Assembly: GCF_001665625.1 (NCBI RefSeq)
Contig: NZ_LZSY01000159.1
Location: forward strand, 1-64,000
Length of the DNA stretch: 64,000 nt
Source: Mycolicibacterium peregrinum
GTDB lineage: Bacteria; Actinomycetota; Actinomycetes; Mycobacteriales; Mycobacteriaceae
Direction: 5' to 3'
Shown here: positions 20,041-28,417 of the stretch, in pieces
Layout of the letters: every line of letters starts with the position of its first letter
Numbering within the stretch: the first letter of the stretch is position 1
Translations under genes and position numbers: made by a program
The notes under the pieces: model-generated
Seen by the model: only the letters and a program-made list of their open reading frames with translations
Told to the model about the DNA's origin: nothing
Database searches by the model: none

Positions 20041-20670
20041 TCAGGCATGCGAAATCGCCAGTACAGCAGCCACGTCGGCCCCCGAAGTGGTAAGCATCCG
20101 CACCGATTCGGCCGCCGTGGCTCCGGTGGTGACGATGTCGTCGACCAGCACCACTTCACCCACGACCGGCCTGATCAGACGCACGCGGCCGGCGATGTTG
20201 CGCTCGCGGGCGGCGCCCGACAGGCCCACCGAATCACGCACCCACGGCCGCAGGCGCAGCGCGGGCACCACGCCGACACCCGGCAGTCCGGCAACCGCCG
20301 CCGTCGCGATCCGGCGGACCGGATCACCACCGCGCCGACGAGCCGCGACGAAGCGGGTCGGTGCCGGCACCAGTGTCACCGGAGTGCCGACGACGCCCCA
20401 GGTCAGCAGATGCTGCAGGCCGGCACTCAGCGCATCGGCCAGCGGGACGATCAGGTCGCTGCGGCCGTGTTCCTTGGCCGCCACAATTACGCGCCGGCGG
20501 ATACCGGCGTGGCGGCCCAGGGCAAACACCGGCACCCCCGGATCGGTTCGTGGAGTGACCAGGTGCGGCTCGTCGTCGCCGACGCTCAACTGCGCGGCAC
20601 ACGTCACACACCATCTGGTTGCCGGTGCCCCACAGCCGCCGCACTCCAGCGGCAGGATCAGGTCGAGCAT
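20041..20670 (-). CDS. comF: ComF family phosphoribosyltransferase-like protein (Rv3242c counterpart)
   Basis: 209 aa. The N-terminus holds four cysteines in zinc-ribbon spacing (CGGCG, then CVTC). The rest is a phosphoribosyltransferase fold with the PRPP loop VVLVDDIVTTGAT near residue 170-182. ComFC proteins aid DNA uptake in naturally competent species; in mycobacteria their role is not established and may be in DNA repair or nucleotide salvage. It follows lpqB by 42 bases in the same direction, so it is probably the last gene of the mtrA-mtrB-lpqB transcript. ATG start. Confidence 0.9.
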   Translation of the reverse strand: MLDLILPLECGGCGAPATRWCVTCAAQLSVGDDEPHLVTPRTDPGVPVFALGRHAGIRRRVIVAAKEHGRSDLIVPLADALSAGLQHLLTWGVVGTPVTLVPAPTRFVAARRRGGDPVRRIATAAVAGLPGVGVVPALRLRPWVRDSVGLSGAARERNIAGRVRLIRPVVGEVVLVDDIVTTGATAAESVRMLTTSGADVAAVLAISHA

Positions 20671-20712
20671 GCCGGCAGTCTGCGCGCCGGCACCGACACG
20701 GCGGGGGGTCGG

Positions 20713-22473
20713 TCAGCCGGGCAGCACCGGGGCCGAGCCGGGAACCATCAGCGGACGCACCTCGACCCAGCCGGGGTTGTCCTCACTGACCGATGCGGAC
20801 AGCTGCATCACCCCGCGCTGATCAGCGACGTAGACCGTCGACGGATTCGCCGCCACCGTGCCCACCGGGACCTGCAGATTGCGGCTGGGCCCGTCCGAGT
20901 TCACCCCGTCGAGATTGACGTAGGACACCGGGTGCGCCGGATCGGTCCGGCTGACCACGATGTCGTCGCCGGTACGCCAGGACAACGACACCACCGTGTT
21001 GCCCAGGCCGAAGCCGAGACGCCGCGGATAGGTCAGCAGGAACTGTCCTTCCGGAGTCCGCTCGATCCCGGCCAGGATCACCTGCCCACCGATCACCATC
21101 GCCGCGCGAGTGCCGTCCCGGGACAGCTGCAGTTCGGTGATCGGGCCGGGATATCGGGTGACCACGGCCGCCGCGTCGACGGGGATACGCGCCGGCACAC
21201 CGGACGCGTCGCGGATGGCGCGGACCACATTGACGTCGTCGACCACCACCCATACGGCTTGGTCCAGCGACCAACTCGGGCGGCTCAGGGTCCGGCCCTC
21301 GATGGCCATCGCGGTGGGGCCCCCCAGCGGGCCCATCCACAGCGAGGCGGCCGTCGCCTCCGGGGCATCGGGCAACACGACGACAGACGCCGCATCCTGG
21401 CCATTGCGTGACACCGCGGCCGACTTCTGATTCGGTGCCGAACCGAACGCGCCGGGCACGCGGGTGGTGCTCTGCCCGTCCAACGCCACCAGCGATCCAC
21501 CGACCAGTGCGTGCAGGCCTGCGGCCGCGCCAGGCACCGCACCCGGGTCGGTGGCCGCGACGTCGGAGGTCTCCCAACCGTCGGCGAACCGGTCGTCCAG
21601 CGGGGCACCGTCGACGTTGATCACGTACGGCCCACGGATCCCGGCCCGCGACAGGGTCCAGATGATCTGTGCGGCAAGCAGTTGCCGGCTGTGCGGATCG
21701 GTGGTCGAGAGATTCTCGAGGTCGATTCGGGCGCCGCCGTAGCCGCGCCCCACTCCGGTCTTTCCACCGTCGGCCCGGGTGACCGGACCGCGCAGCCGCA
21801 ATGGTGCGTCGAGCAGGTTACGCACGGCCCTGGCGATCTCCGGGCGGGGCCCGGAGACCAGTTTGGAGATCAGTTCGGTGGCCAACTGGTCGGGATCGGA
21901 CACCGCGACATAACGGGGATCGGGCACGACCGTGGTCCCGGTCGGGTCGACGAAGTAGAGCGTGTTGCGCTTGTACGTGGACTGAAACTGTTGCCAGTCA
22001 AGGAAAACGCCGTTGGGCAGCCGGTCGATGCGCCAGCCGGCCGGAGTCTGGACGAGCTCGATCGGACCGGGATCGGGCAGTGCCCCCTCCCCGGTCTCGA
22101 ACACCCCCATGTCGGAAAGGGATCCCAGGATGTCTGCCCGCATGCTCACCGAAACCCGGTCCGCGCCGCGGGTTTCGACGAACACCACCCGGTCGAGCAG
22201 CAGCGCGCTGCCGGCGTCGTCCCACGAACTGGACGCCGACTCGGTGAGGAACTGCCGGGCCGCCAGGTGCCGGTTTGCGGGATCGGCGGTGGCCTTGAGG
22301 AATTCGCGCAGGAGAACATCGGGGTCCATGCCCGGCGCCGGTTTGGGCAGGTTCGGTGGCGCCGGCCTGTCGACGGTACCGATCGCTTGCGGGGACGACG
22401 AATTCGGAATTCCCGCGCATCCGGACACCAGAACTACCAGACCGACGACCACCACCGTCAGTAGGCGCTTCAC
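20713..22473 (-). CDS. lpqB: Lipoprotein LpqB, MtrB-interacting
   Basis: 586 aa. The signal peptide ends in lipobox LVSGC, lipidated at Cys19. A GerMN-type domain follows (about residues 40-300), then a beta-propeller-like C-terminal half with repeated hydrophobic strands. LpqB binds the extracellular sensor part of MtrB and tunes MtrA phosphorylation, affecting division, motility and drug tolerance. Its ATG overlaps the mtrB stop by 4 bases (ATGA, 22470-22473), so translation is coupled. Gene order mtrA-mtrB-lpqB is conserved in nearly all actinobacteria. Confidence 0.97.
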   Translation of the reverse strand: MKRLLTVVVVGLVVLVSGCAGIPNSSSPQAIGTVDRPAPPNLPKPAPGMDPDVLLREFLKATADPANRHLAARQFLTESASSSWDDAGSALLLDRVVFVETRGADRVSVSMRADILGSLSDMGVFETGEGALPDPGPIELVQTPAGWRIDRLPNGVFLDWQQFQSTYKRNTLYFVDPTGTTVVPDPRYVAVSDPDQLATELISKLVSGPRPEIARAVRNLLDAPLRLRGPVTRADGGKTGVGRGYGGARIDLENLSTTDPHSRQLLAAQIIWTLSRAGIRGPYVINVDGAPLDDRFADGWETSDVAATDPGAVPGAAAGLHALVGGSLVALDGQSTTRVPGAFGSAPNQKSAAVSRNGQDAASVVVLPDAPEATAASLWMGPLGGPTAMAIEGRTLSRPSWSLDQAVWVVVDDVNVVRAIRDASGVPARIPVDAAAVVTRYPGPITELQLSRDGTRAAMVIGGQVILAGIERTPEGQFLLTYPRRLGFGLGNTVVSLSWRTGDDIVVSRTDPAHPVSYVNLDGVNSDGPSRNLQVPVGTVAANPSTVYVADQRGVMQLSASVSEDNPGWVEVRPLMVPGSAPVLPG

Positions 22474-24131
22474 ACGTTCTCCTCCGCATGCTCCCGGTCG
22501 CGGTTGGGGCGCTGCCGCGACTTTTGCTGCTGCGAAGCAGGTTTCAACGGCAGCGGACTGGTGGTCACCTTGTGGCCGCGCACCAGGGGCAGCGTCAGAC
22601 GGAAGCAGGCTCCCTTGCCCGGCTCACCCCAGGCCTCCAACCGGCCCTGGTGCAGGCGCGCGTCCTCGATGCTGATGGCCAGGCCCAGGCCGGTGCCGCC
22701 GGAGCGGCGAACCCGGGACGGATCGGACCGCCAGAACCGGCTGAACACCAGCTTCTCCTCGCCGGGACGCAGGCCGACACCGTAATCGCGCACGGTGACG
22801 GCGACGGTGTCCTCGTCGGCAGCCATCCGGATGCGCACCGGTTTGCGCTCGGCGTGATCGATGGCGTTGGCGATGAGGTTGCGCAGGATGCGTTCCACCC
22901 GACGCGGATCCACCTCGGCGATCACCTCGTCGCCCGGCATGTTGACGTCAAGCTCGACCTCGGCATCGGCCGCCAGGTGCCCGACGTTGTCCAGCGCACT
23001 CTGCACCGTCGTCCGCAGATCCACCGACTCCACCGACAGCTCGGCCACACCGGCGTCGTGGCGGGAGATCTCCAGCAGATCGGCCAGCAGTGTCTCGAAC
23101 CGGTCCAGCTCGTTGACCATCAGCTCGGTGGACCGTCGCAGCGCGGGGTCGAGGTCCTCGCTGTGATCGTGGATCAGGTCGGCGGCCATGCGCACGGTGG
23201 TCAGCGGGGTCCGCAGTTCATGGCTGACGTCAGAGGTGAAGCGGCGCTGCAGGTTTCCGAATTCCTCGAGCTGTTGGATCTGGCGTGAGAGACTCTCGGC
23301 CATGTCGTTGAACGACACCGCGAGCCGGGCCATGTCGTCCTCGCCGCGCACCGGCATCCGCTCGGTCAGGTGGCCTTCGGCGAACCGCTCGGCGATCCGT
23401 GAGGCGGACCGGACCGGCTGCACGATCTGACGGGCCACCACGAGAGCGATCGCCGCCAGCAGACCCAGCAGTACCACGCCACCGGTCGCCATGGTGCCGC
23501 GCACAAGGGAGATGGTGCTTTCCTCGTTGTTCAGCGGAAAGATCAGGTACAGCTCAAGATTGGGCACCGACGAGGACGCCGGGCTGCCGACGATCAGCGC
23601 AGGGCCGGAGAACGCATCGGTGGCGACCGGCGTGTACTGGTAGCTGACCTGTCCGGCCTTGACGAAGTCACGTAGCGCCTTGGGCACCTGTTGCACCGGC
23701 CCGGCCGCAGCGGCTTCGCGCGGCCCGTCGCCGGGGACCATGAGCACCGCGTCGAACGCGCCGGCCACGTCCGCTCGGGCGTCGGCCTTGCGATCGATCA
23801 GGGTGTTGCGGGCCAGCTGCAGGCTGCTGTCGAGCGACCTGCTCTCCTCACCGCCGACGATGCCGCCGACTGTGACGCGGGCCCGTTCCACCTCTTCGGT
23901 GGCGGCCTTGACCTTGACCTCGAGGATCCGGTCGGTGATCTGGCTGGTCAGCACAAAGCCGAGCACCAGGATGACGGCGAGCGAGAGCCCCAGGGTCAGC
24001 GTCACGACCCGCAGTTGCAGCGAGCGACGCCAGACCAGGCTCACCGCCCGTCCGAGCGTCCCCAATCCGCGCAACAGCGGACCAGAACCTCCCCAGCGAC
24101 CACGAATGCGACGTCTGGAGCTGAAGATCAC
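22470..24131 (-). CDS. mtrB: Two-component sensor histidine kinase MtrB
   Basis: 553 aa from GTG 24131 (VIFSSRRRIRGR matches the M. tuberculosis start MIFGSRRRIRGR); GTG 24137 is also possible. Layout: basic N-terminus, membrane segment 42-63, extracytoplasmic sensor to about 210, second membrane segment 212-233, HAMP, dimerisation domain with phospho-acceptor in DVSHELRTPL, then the ATPase with N box NLIANAIDHA, G1 DYGVGL and G2 GGTGLGL. The tail is basic and Gln-rich. It autophosphorylates and passes phosphate to MtrA, localises to septum and poles, and couples replication with division. Confidence 0.97.
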   Translation of the reverse strand: MIFSSRRRIRGRWGGSGPLLRGLGTLGRAVSLVWRRSLQLRVVTLTLGLSLAVILVLGFVLTSQITDRILEVKVKAATEEVERARVTVGGIVGGEESRSLDSSLQLARNTLIDRKADARADVAGAFDAVLMVPGDGPREAAAAGPVQQVPKALRDFVKAGQVSYQYTPVATDAFSGPALIVGSPASSSVPNLELYLIFPLNNEESTISLVRGTMATGGVVLLGLLAAIALVVARQIVQPVRSASRIAERFAEGHLTERMPVRGEDDMARLAVSFNDMAESLSRQIQQLEEFGNLQRRFTSDVSHELRTPLTTVRMAADLIHDHSEDLDPALRRSTELMVNELDRFETLLADLLEISRHDAGVAELSVESVDLRTTVQSALDNVGHLAADAEVELDVNMPGDEVIAEVDPRRVERILRNLIANAIDHAERKPVRIRMAADEDTVAVTVRDYGVGLRPGEEKLVFSRFWRSDPSRVRRSGGTGLGLAISIEDARLHQGRLEAWGEPGKGACFRLTLPLVRGHKVTTSPLPLKPASQQQKSRQRPNRDREHAEENV

Positions 24132-24177
24132 GGCCACCGCCGGGCGGTGAGTGTCACGGCGACGGCGAGCCGTCCGA

Positions 24178-24864
24178 TCACGGTGGTCCGGCCTTGTATC
24201 CCACTCCTCGAACGGTCAACACCACCTGCGGGTTCTCGGGATCCTTCTCGACCTTGGCCCGCAACCGCTGGACATGCACGTTCACCAAACGGGTGTCGGC
24301 GGGGTGGCGATATCCCCACACCTGTTCGAGCAGCACATCACGAGTAAACACCTGGCGTGGTTTACGTGCCAGCGCCACCAGCAGGTCGAACTCCAGCGGC
24401 GTCAGCGAAATCTGCTCGCCCTGCCGGGTCACCTTGTGGGCGGGCACGTCGATCTCGACATCGTTGATCGAGAGCAGCTCGGCAGGCTCGTCTTCGTTGC
24501 GGCGCAGCCGCGCGCGCACCCGGGCCACCAGCTCCTTCGGCTTGAAAGGCTTCATCACGTAGTCGTCGGCGCCGGACTCCAGGCCGAGTACCACGTCAAC
24601 CGTGTCGGTCTTGGCCGTCAGCATGACGATCGGCACGCCGGAGTCGGCACGCAGCACCCGGCACACGTCGATCCCGTTCATGCCGGGCAGCATCAGATCC
24701 AACAGGACCAGGTCAGGCCGCAATTCGCGGACCGCTGTGAGCGCCTGGCTGCCATCGCCGATGACCGCGGTGTCGAATCCTTCACCACGCAAGACGATGG
24801 TGAGCATCTCGGCCAGCGATGGGTCGTCGTCGACGACAAGGATCCTTTGCCTCATGGTGTCCAT
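24178..24864 (-). CDS. mtrA: Two-component response regulator MtrA
   Basis: 228 aa, the same length as M. tuberculosis MtrA and almost identical. The receiver domain has the acidic pocket VDDD (11-14), phospho-acceptor Asp56 in LLDLMLPG, and conserved Lys in MKPFKPKE. The OmpR-type winged helix (about 130-228) ends VVLTVRGVGYKAGPP. MtrA is essential and controls peptidoglycan hydrolases, dnaA and cell division genes. It is first in the mtrA-mtrB-lpqB-comF transcript. The 52 bases upstream, between tmk and mtrA, must hold its promoter; AT-rich TTTTATCG is present but no clear hexamer pair. Confidence 0.98.
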   Translation of the reverse strand: MDTMRQRILVVDDDPSLAEMLTIVLRGEGFDTAVIGDGSQALTAVRELRPDLVLLDLMLPGMNGIDVCRVLRADSGVPIVMLTAKTDTVDVVLGLESGADDYVMKPFKPKELVARVRARLRRNEDEPAELLSINDVEIDVPAHKVTRQGEQISLTPLEFDLLVALARKPRQVFTRDVLLEQVWGYRHPADTRLVNVHVQRLRAKVEKDPENPQVVLTVRGVGYKAGPP

Positions 24865-24916
24865 GGTGTCACCCGATAGCGATAAAACCGGGGTACCACA
24901 CGCGGGTTTCTCCGCT

Positions 24917-25549
24917 TTATCTGCTGCTTAGCCGCCCCGCCAGGGCTGCCGGGTCCACATCCGGGCCCGCGACCGCCCATCGGCCGCACCAGTCGGCGGC
25001 TGCCAGCGCGGCATACACCGCACCGGTGCGCTGTTGCAGCCCGCCGTCGCGCTCGTAGGCGTCCTTGGCGCGGTCGGCTTCGGTGTTGGCGCGATGCTCG
25101 GCCCGCGCAGCAGCCAGCTCGGTGGGGACATCGAGCAGAATCTGCCAATCCGGGCTGGGGAGTTTCAAACGGTCGAACTCGAGCTCACGCACCCAGGCCA
25201 CCGCTTCCCCGTCGGCACCCTGGTGGAGCCGGGCCGCGCTGTAGGCCGCGTTGGACGCCACGTAGCGATCCAGGATGACGACGTCATAGGCGGCCTGCAG
25301 GTGTTCGATCTCCTCCCGGGCACCGGCACGGTCGAGCGCGAACAGGGTGGCCATCGCGTAGACGGATCCGGCCAGATCGCCGTGGGCGCCGTGCAGCGCC
25401 TCGGCGGCCAGGTCCGCGGGCACCGAGCGGTGATAGCGCGGGAACGCCAGACTGCCGACAGAGAGGTGGTCGGCCTCGAACGCCGCCCGCAGGCCGCCCG
25501 TCAACGTACGTTTGCCTGCGCCGTCGACACCCTCGATCGCAATGAGCAC
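24917..25549 (-). CDS. tmk: Thymidylate kinase
   Basis: 210 aa, GTG start. It phosphorylates dTMP to dTDP. P-loop GVDGAGKRT (7-15), AFPRYHRS with the dTMP-binding Arg, and LDRYVASNAAYSAARLH with the DR(Y/H) motif are visible. The unusual acidic Asp in the P-loop and lack of Arg in the LID place it with the M. tuberculosis enzyme. LID region (TEADRAKDAYERDGGLQQR) near 150-170. It stands just upstream of mtrA, as in M. tuberculosis, but its other neighbour is different: the HAD gene island rather than sahH. Confidence 0.96.
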   Translation of the reverse strand: MLIAIEGVDGAGKRTLTGGLRAAFEADHLSVGSLAFPRYHRSVPADLAAEALHGAHGDLAGSVYAMATLFALDRAGAREEIEHLQAAYDVVILDRYVASNAAYSAARLHQGADGEAVAWVRELEFDRLKLPSPDWQILLDVPTELAAARAEHRANTEADRAKDAYERDGGLQQRTGAVYAALAAADWCGRWAVAGPDVDPAALAGRLSSR

Positions 25550-25588
25550 CCCGCGAGCCTAGCTCTGCGGCGGCCGTCGCCCCCCAAT

Positions 25589-25635
25589 GTCACGCCAGAG
25601 TGGCGCCAGCCCTCGAGCGTCACGCTGGAGTGGCG
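25589..25635. repeat. Pair of short intergenic repeats (GTCACGCYRGAGTGGCG)
   Basis: GTCACGCCAGAGTGGCG (25589-25605) and GTCACGCTGGAGTGGCG (25619-25635) are identical in 15 of 17 bases and start exactly 30 bp apart, between tmk and the HAD gene. The first can fold as CGCCA-GAG-TGGCG. From general familiarity, phrases of this kind recur in intergenic DNA of fast-growing mycobacteria, so this may be a REP-like element. Confidence 0.6.
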
Positions 25636-25643
25636 GCCGCGCG

Positions 25644-26033
25644 TCAGCTCGGCCGCTGCGCGGGCGGCACATAACCCGGCGTGAATCCGCGTTCCTGCAC
25701 AATGAGATTCAGTCCGCCGAGCGAGCACTCCTCGATGTCGTCGAAGGCGATGTCGGGTTTCAGGTCGGTGTGGAAGATGGGATGACCGTCGGCGTCGTAG
25801 CCGCCGTAGCCCTTGTCGGCGTAGACGTCGACGTACTTCACGAGGCCCATGGCGTCGGCAGCCCGACGGGCGTAACCCTCACCGCCCCCGGACCAGAGCA
25901 TGATCCGGGTGTTCTTCATGCTGGCCAAGGTGATCAGTAGCGTGCGGATGCGTTCGTTGGCCACATAGCCATCGGTGATCGTGTTGTCCCGCAACGTCCC
26001 GTCGATGTCGAAGGCGATCGTCACCTGCTTCAT
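25644..26033 (-). CDS. Small HAD-superfamily hydrolase
   Basis: 129 aa from ATG 26033, with GGGGGG six bases upstream (the ATG two codons earlier sits directly on that G-run and has no spacing). Motif I is IAFDIDGTL (Asp nucleophile and acid/base Asp), motif II is the Ser in MLWSGGG, and FDDIEEC near residue 95 supplies the motif IV acids. No cap domain fits in this length, so it resembles minimal HAD phosphatases acting on large or exposed substrates such as proteins or lipid heads. It is 11 bases downstream of the TPR membrane protein gene, so it is the third gene of an operon with the AAA+ ATPase. Substrate unknown. Confidence 0.8.
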   Translation of the reverse strand: MKQVTIAFDIDGTLRDNTITDGYVANERIRTLLITLASMKNTRIMLWSGGGEGYARRAADAMGLVKYVDVYADKGYGGYDADGHPIFHTDLKPDIAFDDIEECSLGGLNLIVQERGFTPGYVPPAQRPS

Positions 26034-26044
26034 TTCCATCCCCC

Positions 26045-27067
26045 CTATTGACCGCTCAGCCAGCCATACACCCGCAGACTCACGGCCCCGAACAACAGCA
26101 ACGGGCCCAGGACATCTGTCAGCGGAGTCGATCCCACCGCCGCAGTGACCGCTCCGGCGACGATCGCAAACCCCAGGAACCCTAGCCGGACGGCCAGGAA
26201 GGTTCGTTCACGTAACACTGCGTACAGCGTCGGGCGTGGCACGCTGCGCACCAGCCAGGCGATCACCGCCACCAACCCGAGCGACAGCAAGGCAGTGAAA
26301 ATCCTTGGTACCACGGTCGGTTGGGAATCTCCGTGCACGGCCATCACGGAGATCATCGCGAGGGCCAGCAAGATGACGCACGCGGTGGAGACGCGCAGAA
26401 CCCGGATCAGCACCACCCCGATGTTGCGGCGGGCCAACGCGCCCAGTCCCGGATCCAGCCGGCCCGCCCCGAGGAAACCGTTGATCGACGTCGTCAGTTT
26501 GCCCCACTTCAGCCTGGCGACCGCCAGATTGTGAACCGCCGAAGCATGGTCGGGTTCCAACCGCAGGGCCGCCTGGTAGCTGTCCTCGGCAGCGGTGAAA
26601 CTCCCCAGCGCCCGGTGGATGTCGCCGCGCAGCACCAGCGAGTCCGCCGACTCCGGGTACAACCGGAGGGCTTCGTCGATCACGTCGAGCGCCTCTCGCG
26701 AACGCCCGGCCTCGTGCAACAGACTGGCGTAGGTGTAGTGCACGGAATAGATGTGCGGATTCTCCGTGGCTGCTTTCCACGCCATCTGCAGCGCTTCCTG
26801 CCGCCGTCCCTGTCCGTTCAGCGCGAGGGCATACACACGCATCACGTGTTCGTCGCCGGGAGCGGCGGCCAACGCCGAATGAGCGGCCTGCGCCGCCCGC
26901 TGATAGTCCTTCAACCCCAGGCACGCACGGGCGTACTGCGCAAGGAGTCCGGCATCGTTGGGGGCTTCGGCCAACGCGGACTGCAGCACTTCGGCAGCCC
27001 GCTGGTAGTTTCTTGTGCCCAGATACGCCTCGGCGACATCGCCGGGGCCTGCGGCTGCCGACGTCAC
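26045..27067 (-). CDS. TPR-repeat membrane protein
   Basis: 340 aa, GTG start overlapping the AAA+ ATPase stop (GTGA). The first 200 residues form about five TPR-like repeats (NYQRAAEVLQSALAEAPND, DYQRAAQAAHSALAAAPGD, and others with the W/Y-G-A-P spacing), a protein-binding scaffold likely on the cytoplasmic side. The last 125 residues hold four hydrophobic segments, giving a membrane anchor. No enzyme motif is present. I do not recognise a named family. Coupled translation with a TPR-AAA+ ATPase suggests the two work together, the ATPase being recruited to the membrane by TPR contacts. Confidence 0.8.
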   Translation of the reverse strand: MTSAAAGPGDVAEAYLGTRNYQRAAEVLQSALAEAPNDAGLLAQYARACLGLKDYQRAAQAAHSALAAAPGDEHVMRVYALALNGQGRRQEALQMAWKAATENPHIYSVHYTYASLLHEAGRSREALDVIDEALRLYPESADSLVLRGDIHRALGSFTAAEDSYQAALRLEPDHASAVHNLAVARLKWGKLTTSINGFLGAGRLDPGLGALARRNIGVVLIRVLRVSTACVILLALAMISVMAVHGDSQPTVVPRIFTALLSLGLVAVIAWLVRSVPRPTLYAVLRERTFLAVRLGFLGFAIVAGAVTAAVGSTPLTDVLGPLLLFGAVSLRVYGWLSGQ

Positions 27068-28284
27068 CGAAGTTTGTTCCGCCGCATGTATTTTGCGAGA
27101 TCGTCGTAGGTGCCGTCGCGGTTGCTGAACTCCACGACGTTACGTGCGGTCTCGAACCACGGTCCGGTCGACGGCCGGATCTGCGCCACCGCGGCGTCGA
27201 TGTCGGACATCTGAACGGGCCGCACCTGACCGCTTCGCAGAGATTCGGCCATCGCCAATTGCGTTGCGGTATCACAGACATGGGCCAGGTCGGCGCCGGA
27301 GAAACCGTCGGTACGTTTGGCCACCGACGCCAGGTTGATGCCCTCCACCGGCCGGTCCTGCAGATGCAACTTCATGATCGCCGCACGCGCATCGACGTCA
27401 GGCAATGACACGAAGATCATCCGGTCGAACCGGCCGGGCCTGCGCAGCGCGGCGTCGACGTCCCATGGAGCGTTGGTGGCGCCCAGCACGTAGACACCGT
27501 CGTTGTCGGATGTGGCCGAATCCAGTTCTTCCAGAAGGGCGTTCACGACGGTCCGTAACCCGGCAGACCCGCTCAGTGCCGAACGACGATGACCGAGCGC
27601 ATCCACCTCGTCGAAGAACAGCACGCAGGGCGCGTTGCGACGCGCGTTGTCGAAGATCGCCCGGACACTGTGTTCGCTCTCGCCGAGCCAACGGGACAAC
27701 ACGTCGGCGATCCCGACCTGATAGAAGTTCGCCCCGAGTTCGCCGGACACCGCCTTGGCGATGTACGTCTTGCCGCATCCGGGTGGGCCGTACAGCAGCA
27801 GTCCGCCGCGCGCGGACACCTTGAATGCCTTCATCAGCTCGGGATTGCGGATGGGGCCCAGCAGTGAGAGCTCGAGCTGTTTCTTGACCTCGGCCATCCC
27901 CGCGATGTCGTCGAGCCGGACCGACGTGCGCTGCAGTGCGTCGTAGTCGTTCTCGTTGACGGCTTCGGCGGGTTCGGTGACGAATGCCGGTTTGACGATG
28001 TCGGCGACCTCCTTCTCGGCCGCCGTCCAGTCGAAGCCCCGAGCGGGCTCTGCGGGCGCAGCAGGGGCTGACGCGCCCGCCAGGCCGGCGCTGCACTGCT
28101 GCAGCAGCGTCACGGCCCGGATGTTCGAGGCGTCCTGGGCCAGCACTGCGCTGCAATGTGTCAGCGCCTCGGCATAGCGGCCCCGTTCGACCAGCAAAGT
28201 GGCCAGGTGCAGGCGCAACTCTGCCAGCTCCGGGCTGCGTTCAACAGCGGCAGCTAACTCCTGGATGACTGCGTCCTCAGCCAT
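27064..28284 (-). CDS. AAA+ ATPase with N-terminal TPR domain (Vps4/SpoVK-like)
   Basis: 406 aa. TPR-like helices fill residues 1-65, a Pro/Ala linker about 66-85, then a single AAA module: Walker A GPPGCGKT (166-173), pore loop SRWLGESE (197-204) with an aromatic Trp, Walker B FFDEVD (223-228), sensor 1 ATN (269-271), and arginine fingers RRPGRFDR (281-288). A small lid domain with FSGADL follows. The architecture is that of classical meiotic-clade AAA ATPases such as Vps4 and spastin, which remodel protein assemblies. It is first in an operon with the TPR membrane protein and the HAD hydrolase. Function unknown. Confidence 0.88.
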   Translation of the reverse strand: MAEDAVIQELAAAVERSPELAELRLHLATLLVERGRYAEALTHCSAVLAQDASNIRAVTLLQQCSAGLAGASAPAAPAEPARGFDWTAAEKEVADIVKPAFVTEPAEAVNENDYDALQRTSVRLDDIAGMAEVKKQLELSLLGPIRNPELMKAFKVSARGGLLLYGPPGCGKTYIAKAVSGELGANFYQVGIADVLSRWLGESEHSVRAIFDNARRNAPCVLFFDEVDALGHRRSALSGSAGLRTVVNALLEELDSATSDNDGVYVLGATNAPWDVDAALRRPGRFDRMIFVSLPDVDARAAIMKLHLQDRPVEGINLASVAKRTDGFSGADLAHVCDTATQLAMAESLRSGQVRPVQMSDIDAAVAQIRPSTGPWFETARNVVEFSNRDGTYDDLAKYMRRNKLR

Positions 28285-28417
28285 GCAAACCCCCGATCGA
28301 TCGCTGGTGAAATCCTATCCGGAGCTCGACGCCGCCTCCTGCGGGTAATCCGAGGGCCCTCCGGGGCGTCCGGTACGGTCGCCTGATCCCAGGAATCGCC
28401 GACGTATGAGGTAGCGG

